Origin: an uncultured Clostridia bacterium
Lineage (GTDB): Bacteria; Bacillota; Clostridia; Christensenellales; Borkfalkiaceae
Assembly: GCA_947623655.1 (NCBI GenBank)
Contig: CANQHG010000004.1
Span: 38,081 to 102,080, forward strand
Direction: 5' to 3'
Length of the DNA: 64,000 nt
The position numbers and the translations under genes were made by a program. The notes beneath the pieces are model-generated. The model saw nothing but the letters and a program-made list of their open reading frames with translations, was not told where the DNA came from and did no database searches. Below, one piece after another: positions 29,500 through 39,184 of the stretch. How positions within the stretch are numbered: the stretch's first letter is position 1; every line of letters begins with the position of its first letter.

Positions 29500-30279
29500 T
29501 CAGTAGACGTTTGTGAGCGTATTGACGGTAAGGGCGAGAAGACGGCCTTTTTTGCGGGCGCGGGAGAGCACTTCGGGCGTGATCCTGTCTCCCGCGAGCG
29601 CGACGATCTCTCCCTGTGCGTCGAATACGCTGCGCATCACCCGTCTGCCGAGGAGATTTCTGCCCCCGAGCTCATATTTAAAAGTCTGTTCCGCGGCCTG
29701 CGTTCTCTCTTCGGTCGGCTCTTCTTGCGGTTTTGCTTCGGAGTGCGTCTCTTCGCCCTCCGTTTTTTCGTCGTACGGAAGATTTTGTGAGGGGATGGGG
29801 TCGGACATGGTATCTTCATTTTCCGTCGAAGCCGTTTTAACGGCTTTTTTTAATGCTCTTTTTTTGGGAGCGGGCCGTGCGCCGGAGAGATAGACGATAA
29901 CGCTCTCCTCCGAGGCGACCGCTTCGGCGGGATAGCCCGTTCTCACGCCGTCTTTCACGAGGATGAACGCGGGTTCGCAGTCGCCGAACAGCCAATCGCC
30001 GACAACGCCGAGGTCGTCCCCCTTTTCGGAAAAGGCGCGCACGCCGATGGGGGCGGAGACTCCGGGGGGCGCGGTGACGCGGATCTTCGATGCGATGATC
30101 GCGTCGGAGCAGGCGCGTATGGCGCGGACGGGCAGAATAAAATCTTCCTCGTCGCCGTCCACGGCCGAGAGAGCGGTGAGCGTCTTTAAGTCGCGCGAAA
30201 GGTACGCCCCTGTGACGTACCCGAGTTGTTCTCCCGCTGGGGAGACGATTTTTTTGCCGATAAGCGAAGATAATTGCAT
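29500..30279 (-). CDS. PRC-barrel domain protein
   Basis: MQLSSLIGKKIVSPAGEQLGYVTGAYLSRDLKTLTAL...; PRC-barrel-like N-terminus, low-complexity acidic linker. The ORF-track N-terminal extension to 30510 is rejected. Confidence 0.75.
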   Translation of the reverse strand: MQLSSLIGKKIVSPAGEQLGYVTGAYLSRDLKTLTALSAVDGDEEDFILPVRAIRACSDAIIASKIRVTAPPGVSAPIGVRAFSEKGDDLGVVGDWLFGDCEPAFILVKDGVRTGYPAEAVASEESVIVYLSGARPAPKKRALKKAVKTASTENEDTMSDPIPSQNLPYDEKTEGEETHSEAKPQEEPTEERTQAAEQTFKYELGGRNLLGRRVMRSVFDAQGEIVALAGDRITPEVLSRARKKGRLLALTVNTLTNVY

Positions 30280-30433
30280 AATTTCACCTCTTTGCCCTAT
30301 GGTATGCGAAAAGAGCGCGCGCGGCGAGAAGAAATTTTGCGGGAATAGCGAGGATTTTGTCAAAAATCCCGCCGCCGTCCTTGTTGAAAAGACCCGTGCG
30401 GATCTTTGCGGCGGGAAGGCTCCGAAAGAGGAA

Positions 30434-30611
30434 TGTGGATAACTTATTTTAATGAAAAGTATAAAAAATTTTAAAGATAAGTAAAGATTGTGGCCAAAAA
30501 CACTTGACAAAAAAGCGGGGGGGGGTAAAATAGAGGACGAGAAGTTCTGCTTATAGTTTCCACCTATAATTGTGGATAGGATTCAGCCGATAACGGCTTT
30601 TTTGTGGAAAA
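30434..30611 (+). promoter_or_regulatory. Cluster of DnaA-box-like 9-mers
   Basis: TGTGGATAA (30434-30442, perfect), TGTGGATAG (30571-30579), TGTGGAAAA (30603-30611), same orientation, plus an AT-rich stretch 30440-30490. Confidence 0.5.
30504..30531 (+). promoter_or_regulatory. Sigma-A promoter with G9 homopolymer in the spacer
   Basis: TTGACA (30504-30509), 16-nt spacer ending in G9 (30517-30525), TAAAAT (30526-30531). Confidence 0.8.
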
Positions 30612-30650
30612 CTGTGGCGGACAAAAATTTAAAGAGGAGGGTAAAAAGAC

Positions 30651-33600
30651 ATGAACAAAAAGTTGCGCAGACTGCTCACGGCAGTCGCAGCGACGGGGAT
30701 GGCGCTCGCGATGGCATTTTCTCTTGCGGCATGCGGAGAATCTGCCTACGACCTTGCCGTAAAGCATGGGTTTAAGGGCACCGAGGAAGAATGGCTCGAG
30801 AGCCTCAAGGGGCAAGACGGGCAGGACGGGAAAGACGGTTACAACGGTCTGAACGGACAGGCGGGTACCGATGGCACGAACGGCACCAACGGGAAAGACG
30901 GTACCAACGGGAAAGACGGCATCACGCCCAGCATCGGTCCCGACGGGTATTGGTATTTCGGCAACGAGAAGACCGACTTCAAGGCGGCCGGGACAAACGG
31001 AACGAACGGTTTAGACGGCAAGAGCGTCTATGAACTCTACAAACAGGAACATCCCGAATATAAGGGGACCCTTGCGGAATGGCTTGAGAGCCTCAAGGGG
31101 CAAGACGGGATCAACGGGATCGACGGCGAAGACGGCAAGGACGGCGCGAACGGCGTCGACGGCAAGAGCGCGTTCGAGCTCTACAAACAGGCCTATCCCG
31201 ACTACGAGGGCGAACTCGAAGATTGGCTCGCGAGCCTCAAGGGCGAAACTGGCGCGCAAGGCGCTCCGGGACAAGACGGGGCGGACGGTCAAGACGGTAA
31301 AGACGGCGTGAACGGCGTCGACGGCAAGAGCGCTTTCGAACTCTACAAACAGGCCAACCCCGAATATGAGGGCGACCTCGAACAGTGGCTCGCAAGCCTC
31401 AAGGGCGAGAAAGGCGAGACGGGCGCGCAGGGCGCACAGGGCGAAAAAGGCGAAACAGGCGCAACGGGTGAAAAAGGCGTCGACGGCAGAGACGCCTATC
31501 AGCTCTATGTCGACTGGTTCAGCGCTCAAACGGGCAACGAGGGCAAGAAGCCTCTCACCCTTGAGGAATGGTTCGAGAGCCTGAAAGGACAGGACGGTGC
31601 GGACGGCGCCGACGGTGAAGACGGCGTTACGCCCAGCATCGGTCCCGACGGCTATTGGTATTTCGGCGAACAAAAGACGGATTATAAGGCGACGGGCTCG
31701 GACGGCAAGTCGGCCTACGAGCTCTATGTAGAACAGTACAAAAAAGAGCATTCTGGGCAATCGGATGGGGCCATGTCCGAGGAGGAGTGGCTCGAAAGCC
31801 TTCAAGGCAAGGATGCCGAGCTCGAAGGTTTCTTGACGGGCACGGGCGATCCCGACGTTTCCCTCGGCGCAGAGAAAGATATCTATCTCGATACCGAAAC
31901 GGGCGAGATCTGGCAGAAGGGCAGCGTGTCTTGGTCTAAGAAAGGCTCGCTCGGAAATTTAAGTGCTTCCCACATTAAGGAAGTGAAATACTTAACTCGT
32001 TCTTGGGGATTGACCCAAGGCTTTAACGTCCTTAATAGCGCAGATAGCATGGGCGGAACGCTCAATTATAATGAAAATCTTAAAGTCGGCGGCAGTTCCA
32101 TCGAAGGCTATTGGCTCATATTTGAAAACAACTCTGCTTTTTTCATTCAAAAGAAGTGTTTACATGACAGTGGCACGGGGCAAAACAGTATAATAACAAT
32201 CTATAATGATGATTGCACCTTTGGAACAGTCCAAATTCTTAAATGCGCCTACTGCGGCGAAACAGTGACGCGGGTGAAGGATCCGACAAGCAAACCCACG
32301 CATCGCTATGCAGAAGGGTGGACTTCCGACGAAACGCATCATTGGCATGAAGCTGTTTGCAGTCATAAAGCGGAGCTTGATCCCAAGAAAGACGAACATT
32401 TATGGCGCGAGTATTATACTGTCGATTATGATGAAGGCAGCAGTGAAGTAAAAGGCTATATCAAGTGGCAGGAGTGCAAAATCTGCGGGTTTACGACCAA
32501 CGATAAGATCTCTGCGATCACCCCCGAAAGTTTGTTGCAAGGAGACATTGTACATATTTCCAATGCAGACGAATGGAATGTGTTTGCAAAAGCGGTAAAC
32601 AGCGGTGCTGAATACAGTGATGGAGCGAAAAAGTTTGCCGAAGCGACAGTCGAGTTGGACGGCGATATCAACTTCGGCGGTTTGACGATCACCCCCATCG
32701 GACTTCCCTCCAATGCGGCAGACGTCACCGACCGCGCAAACCTCGCGTATCTTGATTTGAAAGCGGACGCCAATATCGAAGGCGGATTCAAGGGTATCTT
32801 TAACGGCAACGGTCATACGCTCAGCAACTTCGTGCTTGACGGCGGCAACTTCACGGGGCTCTTCGGGTATCTCAACAATGCCAAGATCGAGAACCTCACC
32901 GTAAAGAATGCCACCGTTACAGGCGACGCCTTCGTCGGCGGGGTCGCGGGTTTCATCACGGGTACCGATCTTCGTATTTCCAAAGTCACCGTCATCGATT
33001 CCAAGGTAACGGGGCTCGCCCATATCGGCGGCATCGCGGGCTATGCAAAGGACGCAGGCCCCAAACTCACAAAAGCAAATGCCTCCGATGAGGCTGCGAT
33101 CAAGAACTGCACTGTCATGTCCGAGACCGGAAAAAGCTTCACCAATGATGCAGTTATGCAAATCAAAGCAGTATGTTATGATACAAAGGATACGGACGGG
33201 TATTACTTTGACGGCGCCAATGTGGGTGGGATCCTCGGGACCTCGTACAGTAGCTCCGTTATCGGATGTTATGTAAAAGAAATCAAAATTTCTTACGTCA
33301 CAAGCTTTGCTGGCTTTGTTGGATTTGCCGAGGGTACAAACGAGGCAAAGAGCGTCGTCCTTGGAAATATTTTGTCCGTTGAAGGTGGTCAAAACAACAT
33401 CACCAGTTTGAATGGCGTTACAAAAAACGGTCAGAGTATGGATAAGGACAGACGTACTCCTAAAAGCAAAGTAGGCAAGCTCGAGATGAAACCTGAAGGC
33501 GGAGATTTTTATGTTCGTATGACCACCAATGGAGGAGCCAATGTTTTACGCAGCGGTAATAAGGAAAGCACAACAGAAAAACCGTATGATGAAGCCGGCA

Positions 33601-34580
33601 GCGTAGCCTCCATTGCACTTAGATTGTATAGGCAAAAAGATGCGGAACTGGTTAAAAACATTTCTACCACAACTGACTTGGATACATGGGCGGAGGAAGT
33701 AGATAGTGGGGAAGTATCGTATGCAAATTATACGATCAATCTCATGAACGATATTATTTATCCCAAAGAGGGCGATAATTATTGGTACCCTATCAGTATT
33801 TTCAGGCCGGAAAACAGCCCGCTTGCAAATGCCGTATTCGATGGAAAAGGACACACGATCTACAATTTACATACGGCGGATCAACCCGAGAACCCCTATC
33901 CTTACGGCGTTGGAATGTTCGGTGTCTTGACGGGTACCTTCACCATTCAAAATGTTACTTTTAATGACGCACACATGCACTTTATTAAGGGCGATCTCTA
34001 TGGGAATGTTGGGGCAGTCGTCGTCGGTTACGCCTACGGAAATCTGACCTTCAAAAATGTCACCGTTACAAAAAGCGAAGTCTGGGGATATGGCAAAGTG
34101 GGCGCTCTGCTTGGCATGGGCGCGGACCCCGGCGTAAATATTACATTCAATAATTGCACCGCGACAGACAATCATTTGCACGGGGTGTATAATGTTGGCG
34201 GGTTTGCGGGAAATATCCAGCGGGCTACGAACGGTGATGATAATACGGAGTTCATCGGTACGAACAATGCTTCCAACAATGAGTTCGTTTTGGAAAATAA
34301 TTATGTGACTTTGGACGGCACGGCACAGTTCCTCCCCAACGACCGTACGGGAACCGAATATCCGCAAGCGATCAACGGCTCGTATGTGGATCTTTCCGGT
34401 TATTACTACGGCGCAGTTGCGAAATACTACGTTTCCTACGGTAGTTCCTCGCATGACCCTGTATTTACGGGAACGATGACGCAGGGTACGACCGTGACGA
34501 CAGACTTTAGCTGTAAGATCGCCAACAGCGAAGTCTGCATTGATACGCCGCATCCGTTCCGTGAAAAGACGTCGGCATAA
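30651..34580 (+). CDS. Large surface lipoprotein with collagen-like Gly-X-Y tracts, ELYKQ...EEWLxSLKG spacers and GLUG-like repeats
   Basis: SD gaggaggg; signal peptide plus lipobox LAMAFSLAACGES; GQDGQDGKDG.../GEKGETGAQGAQGEKGETGATG triplets; NGNGHTLSNFVLDGGNFTGLFGYLNNAKIENLTVKNATVTGDAFVGGVAGF. Confidence 0.9.
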   Translation: MNKKLRRLLTAVAATGMALAMAFSLAACGESAYDLAVKHGFKGTEEEWLESLKGQDGQDGKDGYNGLNGQAGTDGTNGTNGKDGTNGKDGITPSIGPDGYWYFGNEKTDFKAAGTNGTNGLDGKSVYELYKQEHPEYKGTLAEWLESLKGQDGINGIDGEDGKDGANGVDGKSAFELYKQAYPDYEGELEDWLASLKGETGAQGAPGQDGADGQDGKDGVNGVDGKSAFELYKQANPEYEGDLEQWLASLKGEKGETGAQGAQGEKGETGATGEKGVDGRDAYQLYVDWFSAQTGNEGKKPLTLEEWFESLKGQDGADGADGEDGVTPSIGPDGYWYFGEQKTDYKATGSDGKSAYELYVEQYKKEHSGQSDGAMSEEEWLESLQGKDAELEGFLTGTGDPDVSLGAEKDIYLDTETGEIWQKGSVSWSKKGSLGNLSASHIKEVKYLTRSWGLTQGFNVLNSADSMGGTLNYNENLKVGGSSIEGYWLIFENNSAFFIQKKCLHDSGTGQNSIITIYNDDCTFGTVQILKCAYCGETVTRVKDPTSKPTHRYAEGWTSDETHHWHEAVCSHKAELDPKKDEHLWREYYTVDYDEGSSEVKGYIKWQECKICGFTTNDKISAITPESLLQGDIVHISNADEWNVFAKAVNSGAEYSDGAKKFAEATVELDGDINFGGLTITPIGLPSNAADVTDRANLAYLDLKADANIEGGFKGIFNGNGHTLSNFVLDGGNFTGLFGYLNNAKIENLTVKNATVTGDAFVGGVAGFITGTDLRISKVTVIDSKVTGLAHIGGIAGYAKDAGPKLTKANASDEAAIKNCTVMSETGKSFTNDAVMQIKAVCYDTKDTDGYYFDGANVGGILGTSYSSSVIGCYVKEIKISYVTSFAGFVGFAEGTNEAKSVVLGNILSVEGGQNNITSLNGVTKNGQSMDKDRRTPKSKVGKLEMKPEGGDFYVRMTTNGGANVLRSGNKESTTEKPYDEAGSVASIALRLYRQKDAELVKNISTTTDLDTWAEEVDSGEVSYANYTINLMNDIIYPKEGDNYWYPISIFRPENSPLANAVFDGKGHTIYNLHTADQPENPYPYGVGMFGVLTGTFTIQNVTFNDAHMHFIKGDLYGNVGAVVVGYAYGNLTFKNVTVTKSEVWGYGKVGALLGMGADPGVNITFNNCTATDNHLHGVYNVGGFAGNIQRATNGDDNTEFIGTNNASNNEFVLENNYVTLDGTAQFLPNDRTGTEYPQAINGSYVDLSGYYYGAVAKYYVSYGSSSHDPVFTGTMTQGTTVTTDFSCKIANSEVCIDTPHPFREKTSA

Positions 34581-34590
34581 CGCAATTTGA

Positions 34591-34632
34591 AAAAATAACT
34601 CACCTGCAGTGCAGGTGAGTTATTTTTTGCGC
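34591..34632 (+). terminator. Intrinsic terminator of the lipoprotein gene
   Basis: aaaaaataactcacctgcagtgcaggtgagttatttttt. Confidence 0.9.
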
Positions 34633-34697
34633 TTTTTCGCCTTAAAATACCAAAAAGTTGCTTATTTCGATAATTATCGAAATAATGATTTCTGCTC

Positions 34698-35072
34698 TTG
34701 CCCCCTCCCGAGGAGGGGGGGTAGGGGGGTGGGCAACGATTCCAGAACATGCCCACCTCAGTCGCCTGTGGCGACAGCTCCTCCTTGGGAGGCGCCTTAC
34801 GACCCCAATGGGGGGAGGCCTCTTGCCCCCTCCCGAGGAGGGGGGGTAGGGGGGTGGGCAACGATTTCAGAACATGCCCACCTCAGTCGCCTGTGGCGAC
34901 AGCTCCTCCTTGGGAGGAGCCTTACGACCCCAATGGGGGGAGGCCTTTTGCCCCCTCCCGAGGAGGGGGGTAGGGGGGTGGGCAACGATTCCAGAACATG
35001 CCCACCTCAGTCGCCTGTGGCGACAGCTCCTCCTTGGGAGGAGCCTTGCGACCCTATAGGGGGGGAGGCCTT
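34698..35072. repeat. Three tandem ~125-bp GC-rich palindromic repeat units
   Basis: Unit ccccctcccgaggaggggggtaggggggtgggcaacgattccagaacatgcccacctcagtcgcctgtggcgacagctcctccttgggaggagccttacgaccccaatggggggaggcc starts at 34701, 34826, 34951; degenerate relative near 63497. Confidence 0.92.
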
Positions 35073-35084
35073 GTTCAACGCAAC

Positions 35085-35120
35085 AAAAAAAGCGCACCAT
35101 GAGGTGCGCTTTTTTTGCTT
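35085..35120. terminator. Terminator 3' of gapA
   Basis: aaaaaaagcgcaccatgaggtgcgctttttttgc. Confidence 0.85.
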
Positions 35121-35123
35121 TGA

Positions 35124-36146
35124 TTACAGTTCCGCGAAATATTTGATCGTACGGACCATCTGAGAAGTGTAGCTGTTCTCGTTGTCGTACCACGCAACGA
35201 CCTGCACCTGATAGGTATCGTCGTCGATCTTCGTGACCATTGTCTGGGTCGCGTCGAAGAGGGAACCGTAGGTGATGCCGATAACGTCGGAGGAGACGAG
35301 CTGTTCCTCGGTATAGCCGAACGACTTGGAAGCGGCCGCCTTCATCGCGGCGTTGATAGACTCTTTCGTGATCTCTTTTCCCTTGACGACCGCGACGAGA
35401 ATGGTGGTGGAGCCGGTGGGAACGGGAACGCGCTGTGCGCTGCCGATGAGCTTGCCGTTGAGGGCGGGGATGACGAGGCCGATCGCTTTCGCCGCGCCCG
35501 TGGAGTTGGGAACGATGTTGACGGCCGCGGCGCGCGCACGTCTCAGATCGCCCTTTCTATGAGGCCCGTCGAGAACCATCTGGTCGCCCGTGTAGGCGTG
35601 AACGGTCGTCATGATGCCCGAAACGATGGGATATGCCTTATTGAGCGCGTCTGCCATGGGAGCGAGGCAGTTCGTCGTGCAGCTGGCGGCGGAAATAACG
35701 GTGTCTTCTTTCTTCAGGGTCTTTTCGTTGACGCCGTAGACGATCGTGGGAAGGTCTTTGCCCGCGGGAGCGGAGATGACGACTTTCTTCGCGCCTGCGT
35801 CGATGTGCGCCTGCGCTTTCTCTTTCGAGGTGTAGAAGCCCGTGCACTCGAGCACGACGTCTACGTCGAGTTCGCCCCAAGGCAGATTCTTAGCGTCCTT
35901 TTCCTCGTAAATTTTGATGGTCTTGCCGTCAACGGTGAGCGTTCTCTCTTCGTCGTTCGCGAAAACGGTGTCGGCAAGGGCATATCTGCCCTGCGCACTG
36001 TCGTACTTGAGAAGGTGTGCGAGCATCGTAGGCGTGGTGAGGTCGTTGATGGCGACGATCTCATACCCCTTTGCGCCGAACATCTGTCTGAATGCGAGAC
36101 GGCCGATGCGTCCGAATCCGTTGATTGCAACCTTTACGTTTGCCAT
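35124..36146 (-). CDS. gapA: Glyceraldehyde-3-phosphate dehydrogenase, type I
   Basis: [56 protein letters not shown]. Confidence 0.96.
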   Translation of the reverse strand: MANVKVAINGFGRIGRLAFRQMFGAKGYEIVAINDLTTPTMLAHLLKYDSAQGRYALADTVFANDEERTLTVDGKTIKIYEEKDAKNLPWGELDVDVVLECTGFYTSKEKAQAHIDAGAKKVVISAPAGKDLPTIVYGVNEKTLKKEDTVISAASCTTNCLAPMADALNKAYPIVSGIMTTVHAYTGDQMVLDGPHRKGDLRRARAAAVNIVPNSTGAAKAIGLVIPALNGKLIGSAQRVPVPTGSTTILVAVVKGKEITKESINAAMKAAASKSFGYTEEQLVSSDVIGITYGSLFDATQTMVTKIDDDTYQVQVVAWYDNENSYTSQMVRTIKYFAEL

Positions 36147-36404
36147 GATGAAAAATCCTCCGATAAAAATTCTTTTGACGCTTACTGCGCCATTCATACA
36201 GGAATATTTTACCACTTATTTTATGCGCCGTCAAGGTTTTTTTAAAATTTTACCTCATAATCTTGTCCCCGTTCGGGAGCCGTGCGGCGATCGCGCTTTC
36301 CGCGGCCGATCACTTTGCGAATTTTTGGTTAATTTTGCATTTTCTATTGCATTTTCCCGCCGAAAGCATTATAATTGAGAAAAAACCATGGAGGGAATTT
36401 TCCA

Positions 36405-37340
36405 ATGCCTTTAGTCACAACCAAGGAAATGTTCAAAAAGGCGTACGAGGGCGGCTATGCCGTCGGCGCGTTCAACGTCAACGATATGGAGATGGTGCAG
36501 GCCATCGTCGAAGCCGCCAACGAATGCAATTCGCCCGTCATTCTGCAAGTCTCCGCGGGCGCGAGAAAGTATGCCAATCCCGTATATCTTCGCCACCTCG
36601 TGCAGGCGGCTGTCGAAACCACGAACATTCCCATCGCGATGCATCTCGACCACGGCGCCGATTTCGAGATCTGCAAACAGTCTATCGACGACGGTTTTAC
36701 TTCCGTCATGATCGACGCTTCCTCGAAACCCTGGGAAGAAAACATCGCCATCACAAAGAAAGTTGTTGAATATGCGCACGACCACGGCGTTGTCGTCGAA
36801 GCGGAGCTCGGCAAACTCGCGGGGATCGAAGACGACGTGCATGTCGCCGCAGACGACGCGATGTTTACCTCTCCCGACGAGGTGCAGGAGTTCACGTCCC
36901 GCACGGGGATCGACTCTCTTGCGATCGCGATCGGCACTTCCCACGGCGCCTATAAATTCAAACCCGGGCAGGATCCCAAGCTTCGGATCGACATTCTCGA
37001 AGAGATCGGCCGCCGTCTTCCCGGTTTCCCCATCGTTTTGCACGGCGCCTCGAGCGTCCCGCAGGAACAGGTCGCTATCGTCAATCAATTCGGCGGTTCT
37101 ATGCCCAATGCCATCGGTATCCCCGAGAGCGAACTCAAAAAGGCCGCAAAGCTCGCCGTCTGCAAGATCAATATCGACTCCGACCTCCGCGTTGCGTTCA
37201 CGGCGGCATGCAGAAAGCACTTCTTTGAGCATCCCGACCACTTCGATCCTCGGCAATATCTCGGCGACGCCCGCACGAACATGAAAGAGATGGTCAAGCA
37301 CAAGATCATCGACGTTTTAGGTTCCGCAAACAAGGCGTAA
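36405..37340 (+). CDS. fba: Class II fructose-1,6-bisphosphate aldolase
   Basis: MPLVTTKEMFKKAYEGGYAVGAFNVNDMEMVQAIVEAA; HLDHGADFE; AIGTSHGAYKF; VLHGASSVP. Confidence 0.96.
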   Translation: MPLVTTKEMFKKAYEGGYAVGAFNVNDMEMVQAIVEAANECNSPVILQVSAGARKYANPVYLRHLVQAAVETTNIPIAMHLDHGADFEICKQSIDDGFTSVMIDASSKPWEENIAITKKVVEYAHDHGVVVEAELGKLAGIEDDVHVAADDAMFTSPDEVQEFTSRTGIDSLAIAIGTSHGAYKFKPGQDPKLRIDILEEIGRRLPGFPIVLHGASSVPQEQVAIVNQFGGSMPNAIGIPESELKKAAKLAVCKINIDSDLRVAFTAACRKHFFEHPDHFDPRQYLGDARTNMKEMVKHKIIDVLGSANKA

Positions 37341-37350
37341 AATTTGCTTC

Positions 37351-37392
37351 GATCTTAAAAAATCGGCACATATGTGTCGATTTTTTAAGATC
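37351..37392. terminator. 42-bp near-perfect palindrome, bidirectional terminator with CACATATGTG core
   Basis: gatcttaaaaaatcg-gcacatatgtgt-cgattttttaagatc. Confidence 0.85.
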
Positions 37393-37449
37393 GCTCATGC
37401 CGTATGCGCCCCGCGTCACTCTGCTCCTTGGCTTCCCCTTGAGGGGGAA

Positions 37450-37478
37450 AAGAAAAAGGCGGGGGGACCCGCCTTTTT
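37450..37478 (-). terminator. Intrinsic terminator of pgi
   Basis: aaaaaggcggggggacccgccttttt. Confidence 0.8.
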
Positions 37479-37503
37479 CGACAATAAGTCAAAGATTTTT
37501 ACA

Positions 37504-38931
37504 TTACACAATGTACTTTTCGTCGGGAGCGGCGCCGTCGAGCTCCGCTTTCTGGCTCTCATAGCCGGGCTTTCCGAGAAGCGCGAACGTCGCTTTCTTC
37601 CCCGCTTCCACGCCGGGCTGGTTGAACGTGTCGATGTTCAGCATTGCGCCCGCATAGGCCGTTTGAAGTTCGAAGAAATACAAGAGCTCGCCGAGCGTAA
37701 ATGCGTTTACGACGGGAAGTTCGACCGTGTAGTTCAGTCTGCCCGCCTTGGTGAGCGCGAACGCCGTGGCCTTGTTTTCCGCCTGAATGAGTTCCTCCAT
37801 CGTATGGCCGCCCAAAAAGCTCACGTCGGGGATGTTTTCGCACCCGTGCGGAATGGGGGTCTTCTCTCCATAGGAACGGACGGAGAGGAATGTGACGACC
37901 TTGTCGTACGGGCCCTCGGTATAGAGCTGGACCTGAGAATGCTGGTCGGTGACGCCGAGCGCTTTGACGGGGGTTTGACCGACGTTACACTTCTCTCCCG
38001 AGAGCGTGACGTTTTTGCCGAGGGACTCCGCCCAAAGTTGCGCATACCAATCGGAGACGTATTTCAAATTGTCCGAATAGGGCATGAGCACGCCGATATT
38101 TTTGCCGTCCTGCATGGCGATATATTGCAGTAATGCTGCAATAAGTGCGGGATTTTTCTTGAGATCGGGCCTCGAGCAAAGTTTATCCATATAGGCCGCG
38201 CCCTTGAGCAGAAGCTTGATGTCGATGCCGAGCACCGCCGCGGGAAGAAGCCCCACGGGGGAGAGCTCCGAAAATCTTCCGCCCACGCCGTCGCCGAGCA
38301 CGAACGACTTCACGCCGCCGAGCTCTTTGGAGATCTTCACGAGATTGCCTCTTTGTGCGTCTGTGGTAAACACGAGATGATCTTTTACGTTTTCACCCGC
38401 CTGTTTCAACAGATCGGAGACGATGAGATACTGCGCCATGGTCTCGCTTGTGGCACCCGATTTGCTGATGACGTTGAAGTATGTCTTTTTGATGTCGATG
38501 ACGTCGAGCAGTTCTTTCATGCGAACGGGGTCAACGTTGTCTTCCACATAGAATTTTGGACCCTTGCGCTTTTTGGACGGCAAGTCGTTGTAGTGCAGAT
38601 GGCAGAGGGCGTTGAAAGCCATGATGGGGCCGAGCGCCGAACCGCCTATCCCTAAAACGACAAAATAATCGAACTTTTTGCGGATATCTTTCGCGGTCGC
38701 AAGAATATCTTCCACGATCTCCGTCTGGTTGTAAGGAAGCTCCGTCCATCCCATAAAGAGTTCGTCTTTGCCCCTGTTTTTGCTCACATAGGCGTGCGCC
38801 GCCTTCGCAAGGGATTTGCGGTCTTCGATCGTCTTTGATGAAATGCCCTTTTCACCGAGATATTTGTCGGTCATGTTGGTGTAATCCACCCGTATGCGCC
38901 ATTCTTTTCGCTGCGTTTCCGAAATTTTCAT
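37504..38931 (-). CDS. pgi: Glucose-6-phosphate isomerase
   Basis: FVVLGIGGSALGPIMAFNAL, VISKSGATSETMAQYLI, GGRFSELSPVGLLPAA. Confidence 0.95.
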   Translation of the reverse strand: MKISETQRKEWRIRVDYTNMTDKYLGEKGISSKTIEDRKSLAKAAHAYVSKNRGKDELFMGWTELPYNQTEIVEDILATAKDIRKKFDYFVVLGIGGSALGPIMAFNALCHLHYNDLPSKKRKGPKFYVEDNVDPVRMKELLDVIDIKKTYFNVISKSGATSETMAQYLIVSDLLKQAGENVKDHLVFTTDAQRGNLVKISKELGGVKSFVLGDGVGGRFSELSPVGLLPAAVLGIDIKLLLKGAAYMDKLCSRPDLKKNPALIAALLQYIAMQDGKNIGVLMPYSDNLKYVSDWYAQLWAESLGKNVTLSGEKCNVGQTPVKALGVTDQHSQVQLYTEGPYDKVVTFLSVRSYGEKTPIPHGCENIPDVSFLGGHTMEELIQAENKATAFALTKAGRLNYTVELPVVNAFTLGELLYFFELQTAYAGAMLNIDTFNQPGVEAGKKATFALLGKPGYESQKAELDGAAPDEKYIV

Positions 38932-39095
38932 TCTAACCTCCTGTTGTTCAGCGGAACCATTGTATCACAATCTTTTGCACCTTGCAAGCATGAGCGGGAA
39001 TTTTTCCGAATTTTTCGGTCAAAAAAGAAAAGAGAAAGGATTTTCCCGCGCGGCGGCCGCGGCGCGTTGTCATAATATATGGTGACAAAAAATCG

Positions 39096-39124
39096 TTTGA
39101 CATTGAAATGTTCATGCAGTATAA
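39096..39124 (+). promoter_or_regulatory. Perfect-consensus sigma-A promoter upstream of the polysaccharide operon
   Basis: TTGACA (39096-39101), 17-nt spacer, TATAAT (39119-39124). Confidence 0.9.
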
Positions 39125-39184
39125 TAGTCTAAATCGTCTTCTTCCATTATAAGGGAAAGGAGACAGGGACGGCAGGCAGTTAAC

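Noticed and set aside
30280-30510. N-terminal extension of the PRC-barrel protein
   Set aside because: Would cover the AT-rich intergenic region and DnaA boxes; PRC-barrel homology starts at MQLSSLIGKK (30279).
34698-35072. CRISPR array
   Set aside because: Units are ~125 bp and repeated across their whole length, with no unique spacers and no cas genes.
34609-35163. 184-aa ORF across the tandem repeats
   Set aside because: Low-complexity translation of the 125-bp repeat in several frames on both strands; no coding signal.
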